A stretch of 33,689 nt of DNA from Bacteroidales bacterium. Lineage in GTDB: Bacteria; Bacteroidota; Bacteroidia; Bacteroidales; AUK083. Position 1 is the stretch's first letter. Each line of letters opens with the position of its first letter. Below the pieces are notes generated by a model. The model was not told the origin of the DNA and did no database searches. It worked only from the letters and a program-made list of their open reading frames with translations. The stretch spans positions 1 to 33,689 of the forward strand of contig JAGGUV010000088.1 of the NCBI GenBank assembly GCA_021158345.1, written 5' to 3'. This document shows positions 1 through 8,188 of the stretch, piece after piece. A program made the position numbers and the translations under genes.

Positions 1-388
1 AAACAGATTCATGCCCTTTTTCGCCAAGTTTTATCTTCTCCCAATTATTTTTCACATCTTCTTCGTCTTTCACAACAACATCAGAATAAATATGAGGATG
101 ACGTCTGACAAGCTTATCGCAAATTGTGTTAAGAACATCTGCAATATCAAATTGATTTTTTTCAGAAGCTATCTTTGAATAAAAAACCAAATGCAGCATT
201 AAATCGCCAAGTTCTTCCTTTATACCGGACATATCTTTTTTAATGATAGCATCTGATAATTCATAAGTTTCCTCAAGAGTTAAATATCTAAGACTTTCAA
301 TGGTTTGCTTTTTATCCCAGGGACATTCTGCCCTTAAATCATCCATTATCTCAAGCAGGCGTTTAAATGCCGTTAATTTTCTTTCCAT
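1..388 (-). CDS. mazG: Nucleoside triphosphate pyrophosphohydrolase MazG, N-terminal part
   Basis: The reading frame starts at an ATG at 388 and runs off the left edge, so 129 codons are visible of a family usually near 260 residues. MazG hydrolyses NTPs to NMP and pyrophosphate, acting as a house-cleaning enzyme for aberrant nucleotides. The visible part carries the family landmarks: CPWDKKQT near residues 22-29, the metal-binding EExxE pattern in LTLEETYELSDA, and the paired acidic helix KEELGDLMLHLVFYSKIA. This is the all-alpha MazG fold that binds Mg-NTP. The gene reads leftward and is separated from the next minus-strand gene by 183 bp, so it probably has its own promoter. Function is well supported for the visible half. 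The C-terminal half and the stop codon cannot be judged. Confidence 0.93.
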   Translation of the reverse strand, partial: MERKLTAFKRLLEIMDDLRAECPWDKKQTIESLRYLTLEETYELSDAIIKKDMSGIKEELGDLMLHLVFYSKIASEKNQFDIADVLNTICDKLVRRHPHIYSDVVVKDEEDVKNNWEKIKLGEKGHESV

Positions 389-501
389 TATATTAATTAT
401 TTGTCTTTTACCTTAAATCAGCAAACTAAATCTTATGCGAATTCTAAGTGCATGCCAATATTAACGCACACATTACGATTTACGGATTTAAAGTTTTATA
501 A

Positions 502-547
502 AAAACCGACTTAAAAGATTATCATACAAATAAAGCTCTTTTAAGTC
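502..547 (-). terminator. Rho-independent-like terminator after the M20 dipeptidase gene
   Basis: A perfect 10-bp inverted repeat (508-517 with 538-547, arms GACTTAAAAG and CTTTTAAGTC, 20-nt loop) lies 24 bp past the dipeptidase stop. Read on the minus strand it is followed by GG and a run of six T. The stem is AT-rich and the loop long, so efficiency is uncertain. The rest of 389-571 shows only low-complexity AT-rich sequence. Confidence 0.6.
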
Positions 548-571
548 AGTAATATTAAAAAAATTAAAATA

Positions 572-1942
572 TTATTTTAATAAACCGGTATAATATTTAT
601 AAAAATAAGGAATAGTTTCAATACCTTTATAAAAATTAAACAGAGGATAATTTTCGTTAGGAGAATGGATAGCATCAGAGCTAAGACCAAAACCCATTAA
701 AATAGATTTAACTCCAAGAATTCTTTCAAATTCAGAAATAATAGGAATACTACCACCACTACGAGTAGGAACAGCTTTTTTGCCAAAAACTTTCTCCATA
801 GCTTTGCTTGCAGCAATATAAGCAGGAGTGTTTGTAGAAGTACCATAAGCCTGACCACCGTGTAAAGCTGTTACTTTAACTTTAACACAATCAGGAGCAA
901 TAGACATAAAATAATCTTCAAAAAGTTTACTGATTTTTTCATTATCCTGATTAGGAACCAAACGCATAGAAATTTTAGCATAAGCTTTAGAAGGCAAAAC
1001 AGTTTTAGCTCCTTCACCTGTGTAACCACTCCATATTCCATTAACATCTAACGAAGGTCTTATTCCTGTTCTTTCGATAGTAGAATATCCCTCTTCGCCG
1101 TGAACAGCTTTTATATCTAAGTCTTTTTTATATTTTTCAAGACTAAAAGGAGCTTTAGCCATTTCAGCTCTTTCTTCAGGGCTCAGAATTTCAACGTCAT
1201 CATAAAATCCAGGTATTGTAATTTTATTATTTTCATCCTGAAGCGAAGCAATCATTTTACATAAAATATTAGCAGGGTTAGCAACAGCACCGCCAAAAAT
1301 TCCTGAATGCAGATCTGCATTTGGACCTGTAACTTCAACTTCCATATAACTCAATCCTCGCAATCCTGTAGTGATTGAAGGAACATCCTGTGCAATCATA
1401 CTGGTGTCAGAAACAAGAATAATATCTGATTTTAACATTTCTTTATGTTCCTTGCAAAAAGCAGGTAAACTTGGTGATCCTATTTCCTCTTCGCCTTCCA
1501 GCATAAATTTAACATTACAAGGTAAAAGATTTTTCTTTACCATAAACTCAAAAGCTTTGGCATGCATAAACGACTGTCCTTTATCGTCGTCAGCACCTCT
1601 GGCCCAGATTTTTCCGTCTTTAATAACAGGGTCAAAAGGTTTTGTCTCCCATAAATCAATAGGGTCAACAGGCATAACATCCATATGTCCATAAACAAGA
1701 ACTGTAGGAAGCTTTGGATCAATAATTTTTTCTCCGTAAGTAACAGGATTACCTTTAGTTTTAAAAACCTCAGCTTTATCAGCACCGGCTTTTAATAAAG
1801 CTTGTTTCCAATATTCAGCAGCTTTATACATATCGTCTTTATGAGCTGATTCTGAACTTATAGATGGTATCCTTATTAAACCAAAAAGCTCATCTAAAAA
1901 TCTGTCTTTATTTTCCTCAATATAATTTTTAATCTCATCCAT
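572..1942 (-). CDS. M20 family dipeptidase (carnosinase-like metallopeptidase)
   Basis: A 456-residue cytosolic protein without a signal peptide, starting at an ATG at 1942. It fits the M20 peptidases that remove or split dipeptides using a two-metal centre. Seen in order: the first metal ligand region VYGHMDVMPVD (His86, Asp88), the bridging Asp in ARGADDDKGQ (near 119), the catalytic Glu pair in EGEEEIGS (152-153), and a C-terminal metal His in SSDAIHSPNENY. A lid or dimerisation domain lies between, roughly residues 190-350, with DLHSGIFGG. Length and motif order match the CNDP-like dipeptidases common in Bacteroidota. Substrate specificity (general dipeptidase, Xaa-His, or another amidohydrolase) cannot be read from sequence. 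It appears monocistronic, with a hairpin terminator downstream and gap diverging upstream. Confidence 0.9.
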   Translation of the reverse strand: MDEIKNYIEENKDRFLDELFGLIRIPSISSESAHKDDMYKAAEYWKQALLKAGADKAEVFKTKGNPVTYGEKIIDPKLPTVLVYGHMDVMPVDPIDLWETKPFDPVIKDGKIWARGADDDKGQSFMHAKAFEFMVKKNLLPCNVKFMLEGEEEIGSPSLPAFCKEHKEMLKSDIILVSDTSMIAQDVPSITTGLRGLSYMEVEVTGPNADLHSGIFGGAVANPANILCKMIASLQDENNKITIPGFYDDVEILSPEERAEMAKAPFSLEKYKKDLDIKAVHGEEGYSTIERTGIRPSLDVNGIWSGYTGEGAKTVLPSKAYAKISMRLVPNQDNEKISKLFEDYFMSIAPDCVKVKVTALHGGQAYGTSTNTPAYIAASKAMEKVFGKKAVPTRSGGSIPIISEFERILGVKSILMGFGLSSDAIHSPNENYPLFNFYKGIETIPYFYKYYTGLLK

Positions 1943-2036
1943 TTTTTTTTGTTTTAATTTTAGTAATAAATTTTCTTTAAAATTAATATAATAACAAATT
2001 ATACAAAGAAAATATTATATAAAATATTAAAATTTT

Positions 2037-2044
2037 TAAATTTG
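2037..2044 (+). promoter_or_regulatory. Possible -7 promoter element for gap
   Basis: TAAATTTG matches the Bacteroidota -7 consensus TAnnTTTG and sits 20 bp before the gap ATG. I see no clear TTTG at -33. In DNA this AT-rich a match of this kind arises by chance fairly often, so this is only suggestive. Confidence 0.4.
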
Positions 2045-2064
2045 TCGATTCTAAAACAATAAAT

Positions 2065-3075
2065 ATGGGAAAAATCAGATTAGCAATAAATGGATTTGGG
2101 AGAATAGGTAGAATAAGTTTCAGAGAATTCATAAAAAAAGAAGACATAGATGTTGTGGCAATTAACGATTTAACAGATAGCAAAACATTGGCACATTTGT
2201 TAAAATATGATTCTGTACACGGAAGATTTAACGGCACAATAGATTATAAAGAAAATGAAATTATTGTAAATAATACACCAATCAAAATATATTCGCAGGA
2301 AGATCCGGCAAAATTACCATGGAAAGAACTTGATATTGATATAGTTATTGAATCGACCGGAAAATTTATAAACAAAAAAGACGCTATAAAACACATAGAA
2401 TCCGGGGCTAAAAAAGTAATAATCTCTGCACCTGCACAAGCAGAACAAGACGATGTAAAATATATTGTTCTCGGTATTAACGATGATATTATTGATGAGG
2501 ATGATAAAATTATTTCTAATTCATCATGTACAACAAATTGTGTGGCACCATTAATAAAAATATTAGACGACAAATGGGGCGTTGAAAAGGGTTTTATCAC
2601 GACAGTGCATTCATATACCAAAGATCAAAACTTAATTGACGGTGTGCATAAAGATTTCAGGAGAGGAAGAGCAGCAGCATACTCAATAATACCAACAACA
2701 ACAGGTGCTGCCAAAGCTTCTACAAAAATTTTCCCTCACTTAAAAAACAATCTTGGCGGTTGTGGTATTCGTGTTCCTGTTCCTGATGGTTCGTTAACAG
2801 ATTTAACCTGTACTCTTGCTAAACCTGCAAGCGTTGAAGAAATTAATAAAGCTTTTAAAGATGCTGCCGAGGGTTATTTAAAAGGCATTCTGGAATATAC
2901 AGAAGACCCTATTGTTTCTGTTGATATTTTGGGAAACACAAATTCTGCAATTTTTGATGCCGGATTAACATCTGTTCTTGGTGACCAACACAAACTTGTT
3001 AAAGTAGTAGCATGGTATGATAACGAGAGTGGTTTTTCTGCACGGTTGGCTGAACTTGTAGAAAAATTTGTGTAA
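2065..3075 (+). CDS. gap: Type I glyceraldehyde-3-phosphate dehydrogenase
   Basis: This 336-residue enzyme oxidises glyceraldehyde-3-phosphate to 1,3-bisphosphoglycerate with NAD in central glycolysis, in the cytosol. The N-terminal Rossmann fold opens with INGFGRIGR (residues 8-16). Asp35 in AINDLTD is the residue that normally selects NAD over NADP. The catalytic segment SNSSCTTNC spans 151-159 with nucleophile Cys155, and the base is His182 in TVHSYTKDQN. The phosphate-binding region with DFRRGRAAA follows, and the C-terminal WYDNESGFSARLAELV is typical. Length matches the family. The gene stands alone: the dipeptidase gene diverges upstream and lpxH converges downstream across a hairpin-rich gap. 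Its isolation from other glycolytic genes is ordinary in this phylum. Confidence 0.97.
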   Translation: MGKIRLAINGFGRIGRISFREFIKKEDIDVVAINDLTDSKTLAHLLKYDSVHGRFNGTIDYKENEIIVNNTPIKIYSQEDPAKLPWKELDIDIVIESTGKFINKKDAIKHIESGAKKVIISAPAQAEQDDVKYIVLGINDDIIDEDDKIISNSSCTTNCVAPLIKILDDKWGVEKGFITTVHSYTKDQNLIDGVHKDFRRGRAAAYSIIPTTTGAAKASTKIFPHLKNNLGGCGIRVPVPDGSLTDLTCTLAKPASVEEINKAFKDAAEGYLKGILEYTEDPIVSVDILGNTNSAIFDAGLTSVLGDQHKLVKVVAWYDNESGFSARLAELVEKFV

Positions 3076-3098
3076 AAAAATCATCTGTTTTTTAAAAC

Positions 3099-3123
3099 CC
3101 GCAAGGTTTTGAAAACCTTGCGG
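3099..3123. repeat. Perfect 25-bp palindrome downstream of gap
   Basis: Arms CCGCAAGGTTTT (3099-3110) and AAAACCTTGCGG (3112-3123) pair perfectly around a single G. It starts 23 bp after the gap stop. No T run follows on either strand, so it is a poor intrinsic terminator by itself. The GC-rich stem stands out in AT-rich DNA and resembles short interspersed hairpins I associate with Bacteroidota intergenic regions; that family link is recalled, not tested. Confidence 0.75.
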
Positions 3124-3157
3124 ATTGTGGATGAGGCAATCCAAAACAATACATTTC

Positions 3158-3240
3158 GCCTTGAAAAGGCAGTTTATTTCACCCAATGGCAACGCCTTGG
3201 GGAAATATGTACATAAATAATTTTCATCCTGTAAGGACAG
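3158..3240. repeat. Cluster of three short hairpins (REP-like remnant)
   Basis: Three GC-richer hairpins follow each other. GCCTT/AAGGC lies at 3158-3170. CCCAA/TTGGG at 3182-3201 has an inner GGC/GCC pair. TCCT/AGGA at 3227-3237 can alternatively pair as CTGT/ACAG to 3240. The set looks like a degraded intergenic repeat unit rather than a gene. A short minus-strand frame crosses it but has no coding character. It makes up much of the 358-bp gene-free gap at 3076-3433. Confidence 0.5.
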
Positions 3241-3334
3241 CTTAAAATAATATTGCCACGAATGTTTAAAATAAATGGTTCTGTTTATTTTACAGGTAAA
3301 TTAATTTCTTATGAATAATTTTTATTAAAAAATT

Positions 3335-3390
3335 GCCACAGATTCTCTGATTAAAAAAATAATTCAAAGAATTATCTGTGCATCTGTAGC
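3335..3390. terminator. Imperfect inverted repeat between convergent gap and lpxH
   Basis: GCCACAGAT (3335-3343) pairs with ATCTGTAGC (3382-3390) with one mismatch. An inner perfect hairpin AATTC-AAA-GAATT lies at 3361-3373. On the plus strand it is followed by a T-rich stretch. Its place between two converging genes suits a bidirectional terminator, but the outer arms also look like a dispersed Bacteroidota intergenic repeat. Confidence 0.45.
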
Positions 3391-3433
3391 TATTTTTTAA
3401 TTTTTTTCGTCTGATTTTATGAATTTAATTTTT

Positions 3434-4201
3434 TTAAAGTTTTTTTGATGAATAATATTTTAATTCCATTTTTTCACCGTCAAAAACAGCATATGAAAAA
3501 TGTGTAAGCCAATCGCCGAGAATAACACAGGAAGTTTTATCATTTATTTTTTTATTAAGAGGAATATGTCTGTGACCAAAAACGAAATAATCGACATCTA
3601 TACCTTTTTCAACTAAATTTTTACTATAAACAAATAACCTTTCTTTTTCAACATTATTTGAGGTTTCTATTTTGCCTTTTTTTACAATATTTGCCAAGCG
3701 ACTTCTACGCGAAAAATACAATCCGAGACGTGTGCCAATATCAGGATGTATCCATTTAAAAAGCCATTGATTTATACGAAGTTCAAAAATAAAGTTCAAA
3801 AATTTATACCCTATATCTCCATCTCCTAAACCATCTCCGTGAGCTAAATAAAACCGCTTGTTATTAAATGTTTTTATTTCGGGTTTTCTACAGATTTCAA
3901 CGCCTAATTCTTTTTTAAAATAATTAAAAGCCCAGATATCATGATTTCCTTTAAACAAAAATATTTTTACTCCGGCATCAGTCAACTCTGCCAATTTCCC
4001 GAATAATCGAACAAAACCTTTTGGTACAACAGTCTTGTATTCAAACCAAAAGTCAAAAATATCGCCCAAAAGATATATTTCCTCAACATCTGTGGATATT
4101 TCGTCAAGCCATTCAACAAACAATTTTTCTCTTTCTAAGCTGCTTTTATGTGATGGAATACCGAGATGTAAATCCGAAATAAAATATATTTTATTACCCA
4201 T
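3434..4201 (-). CDS. lpxH: UDP-2,3-diacylglucosamine diphosphatase (LpxH family)
   Basis: A 255-residue calcineurin-like metallophosphoesterase. LpxH cleaves UDP-2,3-diacylglucosamine to lipid X and UMP, the fourth step of lipid A synthesis, at the inner face of the cytoplasmic membrane. The dimetal motifs are all present: ISDLHLG (Asp10, His12), LLGDIFDFW (Asp47, with the family's FDFW), FKGNHDIW (Asn86, His87, Asp88), YLAHGDGLG (His121) and FGHRHIPL near residue 210. The FDFWFEY segment and the length separate it from generic phosphodiesterases. It begins 38 bp after gatB on the same strand, so the two are probably cotranscribed. With lpxK further along, the window holds two lipid A genes in separate units. 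Confidence 0.9.
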   Translation of the reverse strand: MGNKIYFISDLHLGIPSHKSSLEREKLFVEWLDEISTDVEEIYLLGDIFDFWFEYKTVVPKGFVRLFGKLAELTDAGVKIFLFKGNHDIWAFNYFKKELGVEICRKPEIKTFNNKRFYLAHGDGLGDGDIGYKFLNFIFELRINQWLFKWIHPDIGTRLGLYFSRRSRLANIVKKGKIETSNNVEKERLFVYSKNLVEKGIDVDYFVFGHRHIPLNKKINDKTSCVILGDWLTHFSYAVFDGEKMELKYYSSKKL

Positions 4202-4239
4202 TTATTTAATAAATTTTTTACTAAATTATTAAAAAATCA

Positions 4240-5697
4240 TTACTCATCTAATATTTTAAGCAGCAATTTATTTACAAGCTTGGGATCAGCTTTATAATTT
4301 GTCATTTTCATAATCTCACCCATAAATAAACCCATTAATGCTTTGTTCCCGTTTTTATATTCCTTTACCTTTCCGGGATATTTTTTTATCACAATTTTAA
4401 TATTATTATTTATGTTTGATAAATCTTTGTCTACAATAAAATTATTCTCTTCTGCAATTTCAAAAGGACTAAGGTTAGGATTATCAATCATAAGAGGGAG
4501 CAAATTGTTTTCTGCAATTAGCTTAATAATTTTATGCTCTTCAATCAATTCAATTAGTTGAGCAAAATATTCAGGTTTTAATTTAATGTCAGAAAAATTT
4601 AAATTATTTTCATTTAGATATTTTTTTAAACTGATAGTGATAAAATTTGCTGCCAGACTATAATGTGTAGTGTGCTTAATAACTTCTTCAAAAAAAGCAA
4701 CAATATTTTTGTTTTCTGTAATACTTTCAGCTGCCTGTGCAGAAATGCCTAAACCATTAGTATATTTTTTATATAACACAAAAGGCAAAACAGGCAAATG
4801 CTGTTTAATATTTTCGATATATTCCTGTGATAACACAACAGGGTTAATATCAGGCTCGGGAAAATAGCGATATTCATTAATATCTTCTTTATCTCTGAGC
4901 TTAAAAGTTTTTCCTGTATCTGCATTAAATCCTTTTGTTTGCTGCAGTATTTTTTGTCCCAAGCTGATATTGTTAATCTGATTGCTTATTTCATATTCAA
5001 TAGCTTTTTTAAGATTACCTGTAGAATTCAAATTTTTTATTTCAATACGATTGCCTAAAATTTTAGAGGTTTTTAATTTCACGGAAACATTAGCATCGCA
5101 CCTAAGACTTCCTTTTTCCATGTCTCCGTCACAGATATTTAAAAACCGCACAAGTTTTCTTATTTCATTAATAAAATTAACAGCTTCTGTACCTGAAGAA
5201 ATTTCAGACTTTGTAACAATCTCAAGCAAAGGCACTCCCGCCCGGTTATAATCAATAAAAGTATGGTTTTTGCTCAAATGATGAATACTTTTAGCAGAAT
5301 CTTCTTCAATATGAATTCTTTTAATATTAATTTTTTTTTCATTTTTATCTTTATCTTTTATGATAATATATCCGTTAGAACAGATCGGATATTTATATTG
5401 CGTTATCTGATAACCTTTTGGCATATCGGGATAAAAATAATTTTTCCTTGAAAAAACAATATTTCTATCAATCTTTGCATTTAAAGCCAGACCTAATCTC
5501 ACAGCATATTCAATAACATTCTTATTAACCTTAGGTAAAGCTCCGGGATATCCAACAGAAACAGGGCTGATATTAGAATTCGGCAAATCACCATAATTTG
5601 TATAGTCAGCAGAAAAAGCCTTGCTATCTGTCAAAAGCTGAATATGTATTTCAAGTCCAATTACAGCATCATATTTATTTTTTTCTGAATCTAACAT
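4240..5697 (-). CDS. gatB: Asp-tRNA(Asn)/Glu-tRNA(Gln) amidotransferase subunit B
   Basis: A 485-residue GatB. With GatA and GatC it converts misacylated Glu-tRNA(Gln) and Asp-tRNA(Asn) to the correct amide forms; GatB holds the kinase and transamidation site and binds the tRNA. Seen: the N-terminal signature YDAVIGLEIHIQLLTDSKAFS, then DYNRAGVPLLEIVT and KGSLRCDANVSVKL, and FPEPDINPVVL, all characteristic of the catalytic domain. A C-terminal helical tail domain ends in ANNLLPLM...KLLLKILDE and contacts the tRNA elbow. No gatA or gatC lies nearby, which is common because the subunits are often scattered. A promoter matching both consensus boxes lies just upstream, and lpxH follows 38 bp downstream. 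Confidence 0.97.
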   Translation of the reverse strand: MLDSEKNKYDAVIGLEIHIQLLTDSKAFSADYTNYGDLPNSNISPVSVGYPGALPKVNKNVIEYAVRLGLALNAKIDRNIVFSRKNYFYPDMPKGYQITQYKYPICSNGYIIIKDKDKNEKKINIKRIHIEEDSAKSIHHLSKNHTFIDYNRAGVPLLEIVTKSEISSGTEAVNFINEIRKLVRFLNICDGDMEKGSLRCDANVSVKLKTSKILGNRIEIKNLNSTGNLKKAIEYEISNQINNISLGQKILQQTKGFNADTGKTFKLRDKEDINEYRYFPEPDINPVVLSQEYIENIKQHLPVLPFVLYKKYTNGLGISAQAAESITENKNIVAFFEEVIKHTTHYSLAANFITISLKKYLNENNLNFSDIKLKPEYFAQLIELIEEHKIIKLIAENNLLPLMIDNPNLSPFEIAEENNFIVDKDLSNINNNIKIVIKKYPGKVKEYKNGNKALMGLFMGEIMKMTNYKADPKLVNKLLLKILDE

Positions 5698-5728
5698 TTA
5701 GGAACTTATATTAATTTTATAGATTTAA

Positions 5729-5759
5729 CAAAACTAATATTTATGAGCCTTCAATCAAA
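5729..5759 (-). promoter_or_regulatory. Promoter of gatB-lpxH
   Basis: On the minus strand, TTTG (5756-5759) is followed after exactly 19 bp by TAGTTTTG (5729-5736). This fits the Bacteroidota pattern of TTTG near -33 and TAnnTTTG near -7. The start site would fall near 5722, giving a leader of about 25 nt before the gatB ATG. It is the best promoter match I found in the window. Confidence 0.7.
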
Positions 5760-5823
5760 ATTTATAATCAAAATCATTTTGATAAAGAATATTTAACTAA
5801 TTTTATCACAAATAAAAATTAAA

Positions 5824-6333
5824 ATGTCAATACAAAAAACATATATTATTTTAATACTAATAATATGCATTTCATCATTGCAGGCACAAAATATTCTCCT
5901 GTTGGAAAAACCCGGGAAAATTAAAAATTATAAATATAAAAAAGGTGACGAAATTCATTTGAGTATTTTAACTAATTATAATATTCTTGAAAATATTAGC
6001 GGAAAAATAAAAAAAATAAATTCAAATAATCTTTTAATAAATAACAATAAAATTTCTGTTAAAGATATAAAATGTGTTTATAGAGAAAGATTTTTTGTTT
6101 CTTTTATGGAAAGAGCTTGTTATAATGCAATTTTAGGATATTTTATTTTTATAATTCCGAATAATATAATAAACAACGACAAAATAATAAATAAAAATGA
6201 TGCAATAATTATCAGCTCATTAATATCGTCAACTGCAATGTTTGGGTTAATAAAAGAAAAAAAATATATTACAGACAACAAAAAATGGAGAATAAAAATT
6301 CTTGATTTTAAAGATTATAAATCAAATTTTTAA
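5824..6333 (+). CDS. Hypothetical exported protein
   Basis: A 169-residue protein I cannot assign to a named family. Residues 1-22 form a clear signal peptide: short basic start, hydrophobic core ILILIICISS, then a likely signal peptidase I site at LQAQ. The mature part begins with an LEKPGKIKNYKYKKGDEIHL segment followed by short beta-like stretches and many Asn and Lys. Two hydrophobic stretches, about 104-117 (ILGYFIFIIP) and 130-145, could be membrane-embedded. The pattern resembles small Bacteroidota envelope proteins of unknown role. Its last 26 bases overlap the 3' end of punA on the other strand. The start is the ATG at 5824, and the divergent gatB promoter lies in the 126-bp gap before it. 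Confidence 0.7.
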   Translation: MSIQKTYIILILIICISSLQAQNILLLEKPGKIKNYKYKKGDEIHLSILTNYNILENISGKIKKINSNNLLINNNKISVKDIKCVYRERFFVSFMERACYNAILGYFIFIIPNNIINNDKIINKNDAIIISSLISSTAMFGLIKEKKYITDNKKWRIKILDFKDYKSNF

Positions 6334-7120
6334 TAAGTATAAATATTTTAGGTTCAATTTTTTTTACAGCTTGAATAACTTTTTCGTGAGAGACATCTTG
6401 AATTTTTCCCGGAATACCAAGGTCTGAAATAATAGAAATAGCAAAGCAGGATAATTTCATTTGTCTTGCCACAATAACTTCGGGAATAACAGACATACCA
6501 ACAGCATCAGCACCAATCAAACGCATAAATTTATATTCAGCAGGGGTTTCGTAACAAGGTCCTGAAGCAGAGAGCAGAACACCTGTTTTTACATTTATAT
6601 TATTTTTTTGTGCTATATCCAGAGCTTTATCAATAACATCTTTATCATAAGCATTATTCATGTCAGGGAATCTTTCGCCCAGTTTTGGATTATTAATCCC
6701 AATAAGAGGATTATCGGGGAATAAATTAATATGATCTTTAACAATCATAATATCACCAATTTCAAAATCAGGATTAAGTCCGCCTGTTGCATTTGAAAGT
6801 ATAAGATTTTTAATGCCTAAAAATTTCATAACCCTGATAGGAAAAGTTATTTCCTGCATAGAATAACCTTCATAATAATGAAATCGGCCTTGCATGGCAA
6901 CAATATTTTTTTGTCCTAAAACACCAAAAACAAGTTGACCTTTATGTCCTTCAACAGTAGAGACAGGAAAATTAGGAATAGATTTATAATCAATGGTATA
7001 TTTTATATCTATTTCATTAATTAAGCCTCCAATACCTGAGCCTAATACTATTCCAATTTCAGGGAAAAAATCAATTTTCGATTTTATATAATCAACGGAT
7101 TGGTTTATTTTCTTCAACAT
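6308..7120 (-). CDS. punA: Purine nucleoside phosphorylase, trimeric (PNP-I) type
   Basis: A 270-residue cytosolic enzyme splitting purine nucleosides with phosphate to free base and ribose-1-phosphate in purine salvage. Family residues are clear: phosphate-site VLGSGIGGL with Ser28, VEGHKGQLVFG with His59, QGRFHYYEGY with Arg79 and His81, the NATGGL turn with Asn110, and GPCYETPAEYKFMRLIGADAVGMSVIPE containing Glu191, Met209 and Ser210. In the base-binding loop ISIISDLG, Asp occupies the place of the human specificity residue Asn243. The start codon lies inside the end of lpxK (29-bp overlap), which implies translational coupling. The 3' end overlaps the converging small exported gene by 26 bp. 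I know of lpxK-punA adjacency in other Bacteroidota. Confidence 0.95.
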   Translation of the reverse strand: MLKKINQSVDYIKSKIDFFPEIGIVLGSGIGGLINEIDIKYTIDYKSIPNFPVSTVEGHKGQLVFGVLGQKNIVAMQGRFHYYEGYSMQEITFPIRVMKFLGIKNLILSNATGGLNPDFEIGDIMIVKDHINLFPDNPLIGINNPKLGERFPDMNNAYDKDVIDKALDIAQKNNINVKTGVLLSASGPCYETPAEYKFMRLIGADAVGMSVIPEVIVARQMKLSCFAISIISDLGIPGKIQDVSHEKVIQAVKKIEPKIFILIKNLIYNL

Positions 7121-8156
7121 AATCTAATATCTGTTTATTAAATTTTTTTTTATCGTTCTTTTTAAATTCTATTTCGATAGGAATATAAAAAATTTGTAAA
7201 TCCTTAATAAAATCAATAGTTTTTGATTTAGTCAACCTCATTGCGTCCTTCTCTGTAGTAATGATTATTTTGTTTTTTGTATAAATATCATTATTTGTTT
7301 TCCTGATAAGTTCGATATTTTTTTTTGTATAATAATGATGATCAGGAAATCTAAGAAATATCAACTCATTACACATTTCTTTTAAATAATACTGTAAGTC
7401 AGTTGAATCAGCAATACCTGTAAAGAGCAAAATAGTATTAAATTTACTTTTGGTTACCTTAAAATCAAAACTCGGCAAAGGTAATATTTTTCCATATTTA
7501 ACATAAGAAAAATAAATATTTTGATAAAATTTAGGCTTTAATTCCGAATAAATTCTTCGTTTAGTAATTGGAGAAAGAAATTTATCTGTTTTAGTAACAA
7601 TAATAATATCAGCTCTATTAGCACCCGAAATCGATTCCCGCAAACTTCCGGTAGGCAATAAATAGTCTTCTGTATATAATTTATTGACACTGGTTATTAA
7701 AATAGATAATCCCGGGGCGATTTTCCTATGTTGAAATGCATCATCAAGCAAAAAAACATCAATATCAGGATATTTGTCTTTTAATTTTTTTATTCCATCT
7801 ACCCTGTCCTCATCAACAGCAACTCTAATATCATCAAATTTATTTTTAAACTGCATTGGTTCATCTCCAATTTGAAGAGCATTAGAATTATTATCTGCCA
7901 AAACAAAACCTTTAGTCTTTCTTTTATATCCCCTGCTTAATGTGCAAACAGAATAATTTTCTTTAAGTAATCTAATAATATATTCTATGTGAGGCGTTTT
8001 TCCTGTTCCGCCAACACTCAAATTTCCAACTGAAATAACAGGAAAATCAAAACTATATGATTTTAATATTTTTAAATCATATAATTTATTTCTAACAAAA
8101 GTTATTATGCCATAAATTACCGCAAACGGAAAAAATACTACTCGTAAAAGATTCAC
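7092..8156 (-). CDS. lpxK: Tetraacyldisaccharide 4'-kinase
   Basis: LpxK phosphorylates the 4' position of the lipid A disaccharide at the inner membrane, giving lipid IVA. From the GTG at 8156 the protein has 354 residues. An N-terminal membrane-associated helix (FFPFAVIYGIITFV) precedes the Walker A loop VGNLSVGGTGKTPH (around 43-56). LLDDAFQHRKI holds the catalytic Asp and His region, and IITTEKDAMRL lies near the C-terminus. The reading frame can extend to TTG codons at 8204 or 8210, but there is no ATG. I prefer GTG 8156 because the family starts about 14 residues before the conserved YG, and a -7-like box at 8189-8196 would start transcription downstream of the TTG codons. Its end overlaps punA by 29 bp. 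Confidence 0.93.
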   Translation of the reverse strand: MNLLRVVFFPFAVIYGIITFVRNKLYDLKILKSYSFDFPVISVGNLSVGGTGKTPHIEYIIRLLKENYSVCTLSRGYKRKTKGFVLADNNSNALQIGDEPMQFKNKFDDIRVAVDEDRVDGIKKLKDKYPDIDVFLLDDAFQHRKIAPGLSILITSVNKLYTEDYLLPTGSLRESISGANRADIIIVTKTDKFLSPITKRRIYSELKPKFYQNIYFSYVKYGKILPLPSFDFKVTKSKFNTILLFTGIADSTDLQYYLKEMCNELIFLRFPDHHYYTKKNIELIRKTNNDIYTKNKIIITTEKDAMRLTKSKTIDFIKDLQIFYIPIEIEFKKNDKKKFNKQILDYVEENKPIR

Positions 8157-8188
8157 TTTGAAAAATTTTATTGGAGTTTGTAAAATTA

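Noticed and set aside
1983-2237. Minus-strand frame overlapping the start of gap
   Set aside because: It lies opposite conserved GAPDH codons and would leave no promoter space for gap; no recognisable domain.
2965-3192. 75-codon minus-strand frame across the end of gap and the hairpin cluster
   Set aside because: It overlaps the gap coding region and runs through the palindrome and hairpins; its residues follow repeat sequence and show no domain.
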